Positions 16,312-24,182 of a stretch of DNA of 34,158 nt are shown here, one piece after another. The translations under genes and the position numbers were made by a program. Source of the stretch: JAHQVK01 sp039819565 (GTDB lineage: Bacteria > Myxococcota > Kuafuiibacteriia > Kuafuiibacteriales > Kuafuiibacteriaceae); assembly GCA_039819565.1 (NCBI GenBank), contig JBCBRU010000014.1, positions 1 to 34,158 on the forward strand, in the 5' to 3' direction. Below the pieces are notes generated by a model. It made no database searches and was not told the origin of the DNA. It saw only the letters and a list, made by a program, of their open reading frames with translations. The stretch's first letter is position 1. The number at the start of each line of letters is the position of its first letter.

Positions 16312-17049
16312 GTTGTCCAGGGTCGAGCCGTGGAAGTCCCGGATCGAGCGCGTGCATTCGGCTTGAAGCGTCCCGCGGGGTGGCTTCGCTACGCGGAGGT
16401 GCGAGGTGTCGTCGAGGGGGCGTCACTGCTCGCGGCGGCCCCTTGGCTCGCACAACAGCCTCGTGGCTGCGGGCGCGACGTGATCGTCATCCCCGGGTTC
16501 GCCACCGATGATCGAATCATGGCCCCGCTCCGCTGGTACCTCGATCGCATGGGCCACCAAGCCCAACCCTGGACGCTCGGCGTCAACCGCGGAGACCCCG
16601 AGACCGACGGCGATCGCTTGGCGGCTCACATCGACAAGACCTACGCCGGCGAACCTTTGGATCTCGTGGGATGGAGCCTGGGAGGTGTGGTGGCGCGACT
16701 CGTGGCGCGACTCCGTCCCGAGCGCATCCGACGCGTCGTGACCTTGGGGACGCCCGTCGAGGGCGGCCCGAAGTATACGGCGGCGGGGGAGATCTTCGCT
16801 CGACGGGCGGACATGGACCTCGACGCCTTCGAAGCGGAGGTCCACGCCGTCAACGACGAAGGGCTGCAGTCAGAGTTGACCGTGATCTACAGCGAATCCG
16901 ACGGCATCGTGGGCTCTGAAGCGGCCGTCGACCGCTATAACCCCCACGCTCGGCATGTTCGGCTGCGTTACGCATCCCACACCGGGCTGATCGTGAATCC
17001 GCGCGTGTGGGCCGAGGTCGCCCGAGCCCTCGCCGAGCGCGCGGGATGA
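16300..17049 (+). CDS. alpha/beta-hydrolase (lipase/esterase-like)
   Basis: A 249-residue alpha/beta-hydrolase fold protein. The nucleophile elbow is GWSLGG with S126. The oxyanion region is VIVIPGFATDD. The acid is likely D201 in YSESDGIVG and the base H227 in YASHTGLIVN, so the triad is complete. The sequence LVGWSLGGVVARLVA and the early PGFATDD pattern are like triacylglycerol lipase / PGAP1-like esterases. No signal peptide is evident, so it is probably cytosolic. The start may be ATG 16300, inside the palindrome, or GTG 16330, which would place the operator fully upstream. It is divergent from the MarR-AraC pair and overlaps the convergent hydroxylase gene by 180 bp at its 3' end. Confidence 0.85.
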   Translation: MSELVVQGRAVEVPDRARAFGLKRPAGWLRYAEVRGVVEGASLLAAAPWLAQQPRGCGRDVIVIPGFATDDRIMAPLRWYLDRMGHQAQPWTLGVNRGDPETDGDRLAAHIDKTYAGEPLDLVGWSLGGVVARLVARLRPERIRRVVTLGTPVEGGPKYTAAGEIFARRADMDLDAFEAEVHAVNDEGLQSELTVIYSESDGIVGSEAAVDRYNPHARHVRLRYASHTGLIVNPRVWAEVARALAERAG

Positions 17050-17826
17050 CGAAAAGACATCGCGGAGCATCGAGACGTACTCCTCCGCGATGATGGTGAA
17101 GGGATCGAAAGTCTCATCGCACCCGGCCAACCCAAAGGACAAGAGCCCGTCTTCCGACTCCACCGCGAAGGTGCCAAAGATTCGATCCCAGAGGATGAGT
17201 ACCCCTCCGAAGTTTCGGTCGAGGTAGCGCGGGTTCGAGGCGTGGTGCACGCGATGGTGGCACGGCGTGTTCAGGACGTACTCGAGCGGGCCAAGCGAAC
17301 CTACCAGCTCAGTGTGGAGGAAGAACTGGTAGGCGTGGCTCAAGAGATACATCGAAAGCACGAGCTCCGGCCGGAGCCCGAGCCAAACGGCGGGCAGGCC
17401 CAGAAGGCCCGCCCCGAGGAAGGTGGGAGTCCAGGACTGGCGAAGAGCCGTACATAGGTTGAAGTACCGGCTCGAGTGATGCGGACGATGAGCCGCCCAA
17501 AGCCAGCGCCAGCGGTGAGAAAGGCGATGTCCCCAGTAGTAGATGAAGTCCACTACGATGAAAGCCGCCCCGTAAGCCCACCAGGCGTCGCCGAGATCGG
17601 CCACGCGATGCTCCCAAGCTGCTTGAACCAGCACCCAGACGATCGAGGCGCTCAGCCAGGAAGAGATTCCGCTTCCCGCGCCGAGGGTGAGGCTGCACAG
17701 GGTGTCACGGGCCCCGTGCACACGCCGCCCCCGCCGAAGGGCGAAGCCAGCCTCGCCGACGAGGAGGGCTAGGACCATCCCGCCGATCAGGCCGGAGCCG
17801 CCAACTATCGAAACAACCTCGTCCAT
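16870..17826 (-). CDS. sterol desaturase / fatty acid hydroxylase superfamily membrane protein
   Basis: A 318-residue integral membrane di-iron enzyme. It has N-terminal hydrophobic helices (GLIGGMVLALLVG, SWLSASIVWVLVQAA, AYGAAFIVVDFIYYW). The full histidine set follows: H100-x3-H104 (GHRLSH), H113-x2-HH (HRPHHSS), a His in the late helix (FFLHTELVG) and HH-x2-HH at 190-195 (CHHRVHHA). These bind the di-iron centre that uses oxygen to hydroxylate or desaturate lipids or sterols. The conserved part ends near EEYVSMLRDVFSSSR. The last roughly 60 residues are read antisense to the hydrolase gene and look unlike the family C-terminus, so the gene may have lost its natural end. Start is ATG 17826. 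Confidence 0.9.
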   Translation of the reverse strand: MDEVVSIVGGSGLIGGMVLALLVGEAGFALRRGRRVHGARDTLCSLTLGAGSGISSWLSASIVWVLVQAAWEHRVADLGDAWWAYGAAFIVVDFIYYWGHRLSHRWRWLWAAHRPHHSSRYFNLCTALRQSWTPTFLGAGLLGLPAVWLGLRPELVLSMYLLSHAYQFFLHTELVGSLGPLEYVLNTPCHHRVHHASNPRYLDRNFGGVLILWDRIFGTFAVESEDGLLSFGLAGCDETFDPFTIIAEEYVSMLRDVFSSSRALGEGSGDLGPHARIHDQPGVGCVTQPNMPSVGVIAVDGRFRAHDAVGFAVDHGQL

Positions 17827-18088
17827 GCTGGAGATACGGTCTCAATCCGAGCCCGTTGCCCGCGCCGGCCGTTCATTTTCGTGGAGCCGGCTTCACATCC
17901 GAAGGGTGAGGCCCCCGAGCCAGGTCGGGAACGGGCGACCGCCGACCGGCCGAGAAAAAAATCCAAAACGAGTGAGGCATCGCCTAAGCCGCGAACAGGG
18001 GGGGAGTCTGGCCTTCAGCCATGCTCGGCTCGAAGCGGAGGCGTCACGAGACGGCCTCGCCACCTTGAATCCGATTGGACTGCGACGT

Positions 18089-19471
18089 ATGTATCCCGAC
18101 ATGAGCCCAGGTAAGCGGGCAATAGGCGCGATGGCCGCCTTAGCCCTTACAAGTTGTTTGAACGTAGACACCCAAGAGCTTCGGCTCGCGACCGTGGCCA
18201 TCAGCGTCGGCGACCCGAACTGTCCAAATGGTGGGCAGCTCATCCAGTCGGGGGTCGACGAGAACGACGATGGCACGCTTGAAGAGGTACAGAGCGAAGT
18301 GCGGGTGTGCTTTCCGAATCCGCCCGCCGCGACCTCGACGACCCCCACCGGCATGGGCGCTTCGCCCGAGATTCAGTTCACCACCTCGAGCAACGGGACG
18401 TGCACGCAGCTCGTCACCGCCGAGGTCGGCGTCGACGTGGACGGCGACGGATCGATCTCGATGGACGAGCGAAACTCATCCTCGGTGTGCGTGCAGGATG
18501 ATGCGGAGCGCTTCATCGACTCGGTCTTCAGCCAGCCGCTGCAGCTCATGGTGTCGTCGACGCTGGAGCCGAACGGCGTCACTCAGTTCTCTTCCCTCCC
18601 GGACGCCCTGGCCTACTTGCGAGATCGCCGAAAGTCCGGCCCCGTCTCCATCGAGCTCGCGTCCGAGACCTGGACCATGGAGAGCTTCATCCGCCTCGAT
18701 GATCTCGACGGAGTTCAGCTCGAGATCGTGGGCCCGCGTACAGGTTCGCAGCCCATTCTGAACTTTGGGGGGGATGGCTTCGTCGTCCCATCAGGCTTTG
18801 CCCTCGGCGCTCTCCGGCGACTCAGCATCCGCAACACCGGCGCCAACTGCACGGACGCTGACAGCTGCACCGGGGTACGGATCAACCAAGGGGGCAAGAT
18901 CACCCTCGACAACGTAGACGTCCAGGACTTCCGGGTGGGCGTTCACGCGGTAAGTGCTGTCGTCACAATGGACCCGACGACCGCCACGGACGAGTCTGCC
19001 ATGTCGGGCGTCAACATCACCTGTCGGTCGGGTCTCGGATTTTCGGTTGGGCTCTGGGTCCAGTTCGGAGCCGAAGCCGTCCTCCCCGGCGCCAGCGTAT
19101 CGAACTGCACCCACGGGTTCTTTATGGAGAACAACTCGACCGCGGTGCTCAATTCGGCCAGCGCCAGCAGCAACGACTGGGGCTTCCGGGCCGAGAGCGG
19201 TTCATTCGTTCGCGCCAACGGAGCCACTTCCAGCGGCAACCGAGGCGCAAACTTCATTGCGATCTCCAACTCCACCATCGTTGCCTTAGAGTGGGCCGGA
19301 GGGGATGCCAATGGCGCCGTGGAGGACCTCGTGATCCGCGACAGCTCCGTGTTCAGAGCTTCGGAGTTCGGTTTTCCCTCAAACCGAGACTGCGGCAACG
19401 TAGAGTGCGACGACTCAGCACAAATCCGAGGCTGCAGTCCGAATCCCCCCTGCACCGACGCAGCTCTGTGA
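18089..19471 (+). CDS. surface lipoprotein with DUF7151-like repeats and right-handed beta-helix
   Basis: A 460-residue predicted lipoprotein. Start ATG 18089 (or 18101) gives a signal peptide ending LALTSC with a good lipobox. Residues about 25-75 and about 90-135 look like two DUF7151-type modules (GDPNCPNGGQLIQSGVDEND and GVDVDGDGSISMDER, each closed by a Cys), common in myxobacterial surface proteins. The rest is Ser/Thr/Asn-rich beta-helix: regularly spaced turns such as TCTGVRINQGGKITLDNVDV, CTHGFFMENNSTAVLNSASA and SSNDWGFRAESGSFVRANGA. Its role is likely carbohydrate binding or surface recognition. It is the first gene of a unit with the kinase, whose start is 10 bp after its stop. 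Earlier in-frame codons upstream of 18089 have no signal peptide and are not used. Confidence 0.8.
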   Translation: MYPDMSPGKRAIGAMAALALTSCLNVDTQELRLATVAISVGDPNCPNGGQLIQSGVDENDDGTLEEVQSEVRVCFPNPPAATSTTPTGMGASPEIQFTTSSNGTCTQLVTAEVGVDVDGDGSISMDERNSSSVCVQDDAERFIDSVFSQPLQLMVSSTLEPNGVTQFSSLPDALAYLRDRRKSGPVSIELASETWTMESFIRLDDLDGVQLEIVGPRTGSQPILNFGGDGFVVPSGFALGALRRLSIRNTGANCTDADSCTGVRINQGGKITLDNVDVQDFRVGVHAVSAVVTMDPTTATDESAMSGVNITCRSGLGFSVGLWVQFGAEAVLPGASVSNCTHGFFMENNSTAVLNSASASSNDWGFRAESGSFVRANGATSSGNRGANFIAISNSTIVALEWAGGDANGAVEDLVIRDSSVFRASEFGFPSNRDCGNVECDDSAQIRGCSPNPPCTDAAL

Positions 19472-19481
19472 AGCCGTCGTC

Positions 19482-21047
19482 ATGACTCCATCGCCCCCGG
19501 AATCTGGCGCGCTCCTCGGCGGACGCTATCGACTCGTTTCCCGCATCGGTCAGGGGGGCATGGGAGAAGTGTGGCGAGCTCAGGACGAGAACCTGGGCAT
19601 GGATGTGGCGGTGAAGCTCCTGCTCGTGCCGGCCCTACCGGAGCAGTTCGAGGAGGCAAAGGCCCGGTTCGACATCGAGCAACGCGCGCTCGTATCTCTC
19701 CGCAGCCCGTACATCGTGCGGGTCTTGGACCGGGGGCTCACCGAACAGGAGCAGCCCTATTTCGTGATGGAGCTCCTGGCCGGGCACTCCCTCGAAGACC
19801 ACCTCAAGGAGGGCGAACGTCTGAAGGTTCTCGAGGTCCTCGAGATCCTCGAGGACCTCGGTCGAGCCATTCACGAGCCCCATGAACGGGGCCTGGCCCA
19901 CCGAGATATAAAGCCGGGCAACATCTTCCTCCTCGAGTACTCGGGACAGCGGCGTCTGGAGGTGCGGCTGCTGGACTTCGGGGTGGCCAAGTCGATCAGC
20001 GCCGAGGCGCACGATGGGTCAGTGACGACCGCTGGGATGATCGTTGGCACGCCCCTCTACATCGCCCCTGAGCAAATCGACGGCACCGCCACCCTGCGCT
20101 CCGACATCTACTCCATCGGCGTGGTCGCGTACCGATGCTTGGCCGGACACCCCCCTTTCGTAGGAGACCAGCCCAGCGTGCTTCGCCAACACGTCAGCGT
20201 GCCTCCGGGCCCGTTTGCCGCCGAACTCAAGGTCCCAACCGATCTCGAGGAGCTCATCTTCCGGATGCTAGCGAAGTTTCCCGCGGATCGGCCGAGGTCC
20301 GCGGAACTGGTCAACGAAGTCATCCGCATTCGATCGAGCTATCTCGAGAGTATCACCCCGAGGTCGGATGGTATCCGAACCTCGGACCTCGATCTCGCAC
20401 CGCAGAGTGGGTCTGGAGTCGAGCCGATCACTCGCAACTTCGAGAACTCCGAGATTGATATTCGAACTATCGGGGGTGGATCACGCACTTTGATCATCAC
20501 CTTCCTGCTCCTGCTCATCGCCGGATCAATCGCAGCCTATCTTGCCTTACGCGAGCCGCCGACACAGTCGGCATCCATCGTCGATCCAGTGTCAAAGTCT
20601 GTGGCAGAGGATGCGGGGACCTCTCCGGACCCTCGACAGGAGGCTCCGTCGATGAGAGCGGTAAGGACTGACGCCGGGGCCGAGTCGCGTCAGGACGTCG
20701 GAGCCACAGCGGCGCGCTCCGATCCCGCGGCGCCCGTCCCAAGCCGCAAGCCCCGGCGGGCCCAGGCCCGCTCCAAACCCAGCCGGCGTCGAACCCCGCG
20801 GGCCGCCGCCCCGCCGCCATCCGCTCCGTCGAAATCTCGGAAGACGGTTCTCGTCGGCTTTCGTGCGGCCACAGGGGTGCAAATCCTCACGCTGCGGATC
20901 AACGGAAAGAGCTACGGCAGTGTACCTGTTCGGATCCCCCTAGCTCGCGGCTCCGAGATCATCATCGAGTATATGGGGCCGGACGCCGTGACCAAGAAGC
21001 GAAAGGAACGAGTCCCGACCGCCGGCGGGACCTTCGTATTGGAGTGA
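19482..21047 (+). CDS. transmembrane Ser/Thr protein kinase (Hanks type)
   Basis: A 521-residue kinase. Residues 16-280 hold a full catalytic domain: glycine loop GQGGMGEVW (23-31), VAVK with K45, HRDIKPGNI with catalytic D142, DFG at 165-167, GTPLYIAPEQ before the activation segment end, and a C-lobe closed by LAKFPADRPRSAELV. A transmembrane helix lies at about 336-356 (LIITFLLLLIAGSIAAYLAL). The outside part begins with a Pro/Arg/Lys-rich basic linker (about 415-453) and ends in a small beta domain resembling PEGA (VLVGFRAATGVQILTLRING, then SYGSVPVRIPLA). It should therefore connect an envelope signal to cytosolic phosphorylation. It sits between the lipoprotein and an exported membrane protein, 7 bp from the latter. 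Confidence 0.93.
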   Translation: MTPSPPESGALLGGRYRLVSRIGQGGMGEVWRAQDENLGMDVAVKLLLVPALPEQFEEAKARFDIEQRALVSLRSPYIVRVLDRGLTEQEQPYFVMELLAGHSLEDHLKEGERLKVLEVLEILEDLGRAIHEPHERGLAHRDIKPGNIFLLEYSGQRRLEVRLLDFGVAKSISAEAHDGSVTTAGMIVGTPLYIAPEQIDGTATLRSDIYSIGVVAYRCLAGHPPFVGDQPSVLRQHVSVPPGPFAAELKVPTDLEELIFRMLAKFPADRPRSAELVNEVIRIRSSYLESITPRSDGIRTSDLDLAPQSGSGVEPITRNFENSEIDIRTIGGGSRTLIITFLLLLIAGSIAAYLALREPPTQSASIVDPVSKSVAEDAGTSPDPRQEAPSMRAVRTDAGAESRQDVGATAARSDPAAPVPSRKPRRAQARSKPSRRRTPRAAAPPPSAPSKSRKTVLVGFRAATGVQILTLRINGKSYGSVPVRIPLARGSEIIIEYMGPDAVTKKRKERVPTAGGTFVLE

Positions 21048-21054
21048 AGAATCC

Positions 21055-21993
21055 ATGAGTACTCGAGCCCTTGTCCTTTTCATCTCTGGGGTCGTGGCGA
21101 GCTCCGCCCTCCCGAGCCAGGCCGGAAATCCCGACTACGAAAACGCCATCGCGAAGGCGCGCGCGGCCGTGGAGGAGGTGAGAACCGACGATGCGCGCCG
21201 CTGGATAAGCGTCGCACTCGCCACCTACGAAACCCGAAAGGATCGTGCCGAGGCCTTCGACCTCCTTGGGAGCGTCGAAGGCATCGAGGCCAAGTATTGG
21301 ACCGCTTTTCGACACTTCTTCGCGGCGGCGAGGCTAGGCAGTCCCACGCTAGTCACGAGCGTAGACCACCCTCAGGCGGGGACCAAGCAGATGGCGCGCT
21401 GTGCCGTCCGCCTCGTGAAGGCTGGGCTGCAGCTAGGAGAGGCTCAATCCCAAATCAAAGCCGAGAACGGCCTCGTCGACGACGGCGATCTGGACGACGC
21501 TTTGCGGCCCGCCATATTCGGGGGAACCTTCGTCTGCCCGCAGATTGATGTGCCGCCCGAAGCCCCAGTGGCCGCCACCCCTCCGGTCACGCCCGCCGCG
21601 GTGCCGGACCTGCCCGAGAGCAACTCGGTGAAAGAGACTCCAGCTTCCGGAACGGTCGCCCGACCGGTCGTGAGCGCCACCGAGCCGCAACCAGGCTTTC
21701 TTCCGGAGCCCCCGCTCCCCACTTGGATCCTGGGGGGGGTGGCTTTGGCCGCCGTGGGTACCGGCGGGGTGCTGACAGCCCTGGCCTATGACGAAGCCAC
21801 AACCTTAAGTCCGGTCACCGTCGACGAAGAGATCGACTCGGTCGACGGGATGATGACCGCGGCAGGCATCGCCTATTCGACGGCAGGAGCGGCCGCGATC
21901 GGGGCCATCGTCTTTTGGCTCCTCGATGCCGGGGCTAAAGATCCGGTCGCCGAGGTGGACCTGGCGCCCGGCGCGTTTTCGGTCCGTTTTTGA
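21055..21993 (+). CDS. exported membrane protein of unknown function, kinase operon partner
   Basis: A 312-residue protein with a cleavable signal peptide (ALVLFISGVVASSALPSQAG). The N-terminal half is helical and resembles TPR-like pairs (YENAIAKARAAVEEVR, RRWISVALATYETRKDRAEA, GIEAKYWTAFRHFFAAARLG). Then comes a Pro/Val/Ala-rich linker (about 165-225) and two hydrophobic helices (TWILGGVALAAVGTGGVLTA and AAGIAYSTAGAAAIGAIVFW) near the C-terminus. The product is probably periplasmic with a C-terminal membrane hairpin. Start is ATG 21055, 7 bp after the kinase stop, so co-transcription is likely. Such helical-repeat plus membrane-hairpin proteins often follow Ser/Thr kinases in Myxococcota, which suggests a signalling or scaffold role. 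No enzyme motif is visible. Confidence 0.75.
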   Translation: MSTRALVLFISGVVASSALPSQAGNPDYENAIAKARAAVEEVRTDDARRWISVALATYETRKDRAEAFDLLGSVEGIEAKYWTAFRHFFAAARLGSPTLVTSVDHPQAGTKQMARCAVRLVKAGLQLGEAQSQIKAENGLVDDGDLDDALRPAIFGGTFVCPQIDVPPEAPVAATPPVTPAAVPDLPESNSVKETPASGTVARPVVSATEPQPGFLPEPPLPTWILGGVALAAVGTGGVLTALAYDEATTLSPVTVDEEIDSVDGMMTAAGIAYSTAGAAAIGAIVFWLLDAGAKDPVAEVDLAPGAFSVRF

Positions 21994-22074
21994 CCCTCAT
22001 CTTCGACGTACCGTCTCATAGACTATCTAAACCCTCCGGGATGCCGCGCTCCGTGATGGTCTGGCCGACGGATG

Positions 22075-22091
22075 GTAGCCGGTTAGGCTAC
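22075..22091. other. stem-loop GTAGCC-GGTTA-GGCTAC
   Basis: A perfect 6-bp stem with a 5-base loop lies in the 130-bp gap between the kinase-operon membrane protein and the next lipoprotein gene. It could be a weak terminator for the kinase operon or an operator for the following gene. No T run follows. Confidence 0.35.
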
Positions 22092-22123
22092 GCTCTCGAC
22101 CTCCGACCGGGTACGCTCGCAGC

Positions 22124-23008
22124 GTGAGTGGACTCTTGGCTGCGCTGCTCCTCGCCGCTCCCATGAGTGCGTGCGCGGAGACCACCACCCCGGTCGGTGC
22201 GTCCCTATCGGAGGTTCGCCAGATCGCCTGTACGACCCTGGGTCGAGCTGAGGACTGTCCCGCACGAGAGGTGGAGAGCTTCGCGGCGAGCCGTATCGTG
22301 CGCCGGCTCTGGGTGGTCGGCTCGACGGAAGCTAGGCAGGTTCTCGTAGAGACTCAGCGAAGCGCCCCCGCGGTGGACGGATCCGCCATCGAGGAGCTCG
22401 AAATCGGGTCCGTCGTCGGCGAGGACGCCCTCGTCCTCATTCCGCCGCGCCGGGTGCCCTGCGGTCCGCTTCGGCCCCTCTGGGTGGACAGGGCCACCAC
22501 CGTCTACTGGGACGATGCGGTGCTGATCGTCGAGAGCCGCGTGGATCTCGCGGAGGAACGAAAGCGAAAGACCCAGGCGGAGAAAGCGCGGAAGGACTTC
22601 GAAACCCGGCCGCCGGTGAAGCGGAGCTTCAGAGAGCGTTTCTTCGTCGTTCGTAACGGAGTCAGAGACCAGACATGGATCGATCCCGAGGGTCAGGTGC
22701 GGTCTATCGAGGGTGCCGTCCCGAAGGAGCTCGAGGGGCGGCTTCGGGAGCACGGGTGGCGACAGCAGGGAGAGCCGCCTCCACTCCCCCGATACGTCCG
22801 AGCCCTGCTCGCGCGCCACCCGGTCCTCGAAGAGATCCTCGCGATTCGGGGAGAGGACGCCCCTGCCCCAAAGGAGATGGCTTCGTATCGGCTTGAAGGA
22901 GAACCGTGGCGCTTCGTGTTGCTTCGCACCGACTATACAGCCTCGCTTCTCAGAGTTCCGGAGCCCACCCGGACCCGGGTGTGGGCCGCGATCCAAAACC
23001 ACCCGTAA
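22124..23008 (+). CDS. predicted lipoprotein of unknown function
   Basis: A 294-residue product starting with GTG 22124. The signal peptide MSGLLAALLLAAPMSAC ends in a Cys, a plausible lipobox-type site, so it is probably a lipoprotein. The mature part has a Cys pair (IACTTLGRAEDC), a central basic coiled-coil stretch (EERKRKTQAEKARKDF) and several beta strands (KRSFRERFFVVRNGVRDQTW). I recognise no family. A weak resemblance to secreted factors that bind partner proteins is not enough for a call. It follows the kinase operon on the same strand after 130 bp, so it may belong to the same functional group but probably has its own promoter. Confidence 0.7.
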   Translation: MSGLLAALLLAAPMSACAETTTPVGASLSEVRQIACTTLGRAEDCPAREVESFAASRIVRRLWVVGSTEARQVLVETQRSAPAVDGSAIEELEIGSVVGEDALVLIPPRRVPCGPLRPLWVDRATTVYWDDAVLIVESRVDLAEERKRKTQAEKARKDFETRPPVKRSFRERFFVVRNGVRDQTWIDPEGQVRSIEGAVPKELEGRLREHGWRQQGEPPPLPRYVRALLARHPVLEEILAIRGEDAPAPKEMASYRLEGEPWRFVLLRTDYTASLLRVPEPTRTRVWAAIQNHP

Positions 23009-23101
23009 GCACTCGCCCGGCGGGGTGCGTAGGGTTCTGCACGCTTTGACCATGACGGGCCTAGTTCATCTTCGTTCTCGAGGGCTCCCCCGAGACGTGA
23101 T

Positions 23102-23115
23102 GGGCGCGGACGCCC
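23102..23115. other. small stem-loop after the lipoprotein gene
   Basis: GGGCG-CGGA-CGCCC is a perfect 5-bp stem with a tetraloop, about 94 bp beyond the lipoprotein stop, followed by the pyrimidine-rich TCCTTCCC. It may take part in transcript termination. The rest of this 204-bp gap holds no gene that I can support. Confidence 0.3.
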
Positions 23116-23184
23116 TCCTTCCCGGATCCTGAGCCCCCGGCCGCCACGAGCGTCGATCTGGATACCTCCTTGATTTTGAAACAC

Positions 23185-23210
23185 CGATTACGTAACCAGT
23201 TACACAATCG
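23185..23210. promoter_or_regulatory. MarR-type operator upstream of the MarR-GNAT gene
   Basis: CGATT-AC-GTAAC-CA-GTTAC-AC-AATCG is a 26-bp interrupted palindrome in which 10 of 13 base pairs are symmetric. It ends three bases before the ATG at 23213 and probably covers the promoter or the ribosome-binding region. Its position fits autoregulation by the encoded MarR domain. Confidence 0.6.
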
Positions 23211-23212
23211 AT

Positions 23213-24163
23213 ATGAACACGCTATTCGATCAGCTCGGCCCGGTGTCCTTGGGGAGCCGGGTTCGAGCTCTCGGAGACCGACTGACCCTCCAAGCCGATG
23301 AGATCTATCGCCTCTACGGCACCGAGCTTCGCCCCAAATGGTTTCCGGTTCTCTTCTCCCTCTCGGGTGAGAGCAAGTCGGTGACGGCTATCGCGGCCGA
23401 AATCGGCCACTCCCATCCCTCGGTGAGCAAGATCGTCCGAGAGATGGCCAAGGAAGGGATCGTCACCGAGGAGCGCTCCCCCGAAGACAAGCGGCGAAAC
23501 ATCATCTCGTTGACGCCAGGGGGCCGAGAGCGTCTGGAGGCCCTAAGACCTCAGTACGAGGACGTGGGCGAGGCCACGAAGAGCCTCCTTGCCGAGATGA
23601 AGCAGGATCTCTGGCAGGCGCTGATCGAGTTCGAGTACCTCCTCGAAGAGGCGTCGCTGCTCGAGCGGGTCCGCCGCCGGAAGAAGGTCCGCGAGTCGAG
23701 CCAGGTCGAGATCGTGCCCTACCGGCCGGCGCACCGGGAGGCTTTCCGGGCCCTCAACGCCGCTTGGATCACCGAGCACTTCGAGATGGAAGCGGCGGAT
23801 CACAAGGCGCTCGACAACCCACAGAAGATTCTCGACGAAGGCGGAGCCATCGTCGTGGCAACGGCGTGCGGGGAAGTTCTAGGAGTGTGTGCTCTTCTGA
23901 AGATGGACGACCCTGACTTCGATATGGAGCTTGCGAAGATGGCAGTCTCGAGCCAAGCCCGAGGTAAAGGCATCGGGTGGCTGTTGGGTCGCGCCACCAT
24001 CGACAAGGCCCGTGCCATGGGGGCACGGAGGATCTATCTGGAGAGCAACACCAAGCTCACCCCTGCAATCACTCTATACCGCAAGCTAGGTTTCAAAAAA
24101 ATCCTTGGCCGCCCCTCCCCTTACGAAAGGTGCAACATCCAGATGGAGCTCTCGGTCGCGTGA
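23213..24163 (+). CDS. MarR-GNAT fusion: winged-helix regulator with acetyltransferase domain
   Basis: A 316-residue two-domain protein. Residues 1-150 are a MarR winged helix (KSVTAIAAEIGHSHPSVSKI recognition region and the wing VTEERSPEDKRRNIISLTP). Residues about 165-316 are a GNAT N-acetyltransferase: the acetyl-CoA loop is in ELAKMAVSSQARGKGIGWLL (motif A, R/Q-x-x-G-x-G/A), and LTPAITLYRKLGFKKI is motif B. The combination is an established but little-studied family. Known relatives may acetylate a small molecule or protein and couple this to transcription control. Start ATG 23213 follows directly after the palindrome, and no good Shine-Dalgarno is seen. It is convergent with the PilT-type gene, with a 19-bp gap. 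Confidence 0.9.
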   Translation: MNTLFDQLGPVSLGSRVRALGDRLTLQADEIYRLYGTELRPKWFPVLFSLSGESKSVTAIAAEIGHSHPSVSKIVREMAKEGIVTEERSPEDKRRNIISLTPGGRERLEALRPQYEDVGEATKSLLAEMKQDLWQALIEFEYLLEEASLLERVRRRKKVRESSQVEIVPYRPAHREAFRALNAAWITEHFEMEAADHKALDNPQKILDEGGAIVVATACGEVLGVCALLKMDDPDFDMELAKMAVSSQARGKGIGWLLGRATIDKARAMGARRIYLESNTKLTPAITLYRKLGFKKILGRPSPYERCNIQMELSVA

Positions 24164-24182
24164 CTTGGGAGCACCGAGGGCT

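Noticed and set aside
17687..18088. N-terminal 134 codons ahead of the beta-helix lipoprotein
   Set aside because: Arg/Pro-rich shadow of the hydroxylase gene and intergenic DNA. The lipobox signal peptide begins only at 18089/18101.
22205..23053. 282-residue open frame on the - strand opposite the lipoprotein gene
   Set aside because: It has no domain, no signal and shadow-like composition, while the + strand gene has a signal peptide and fits the surrounding strand direction.
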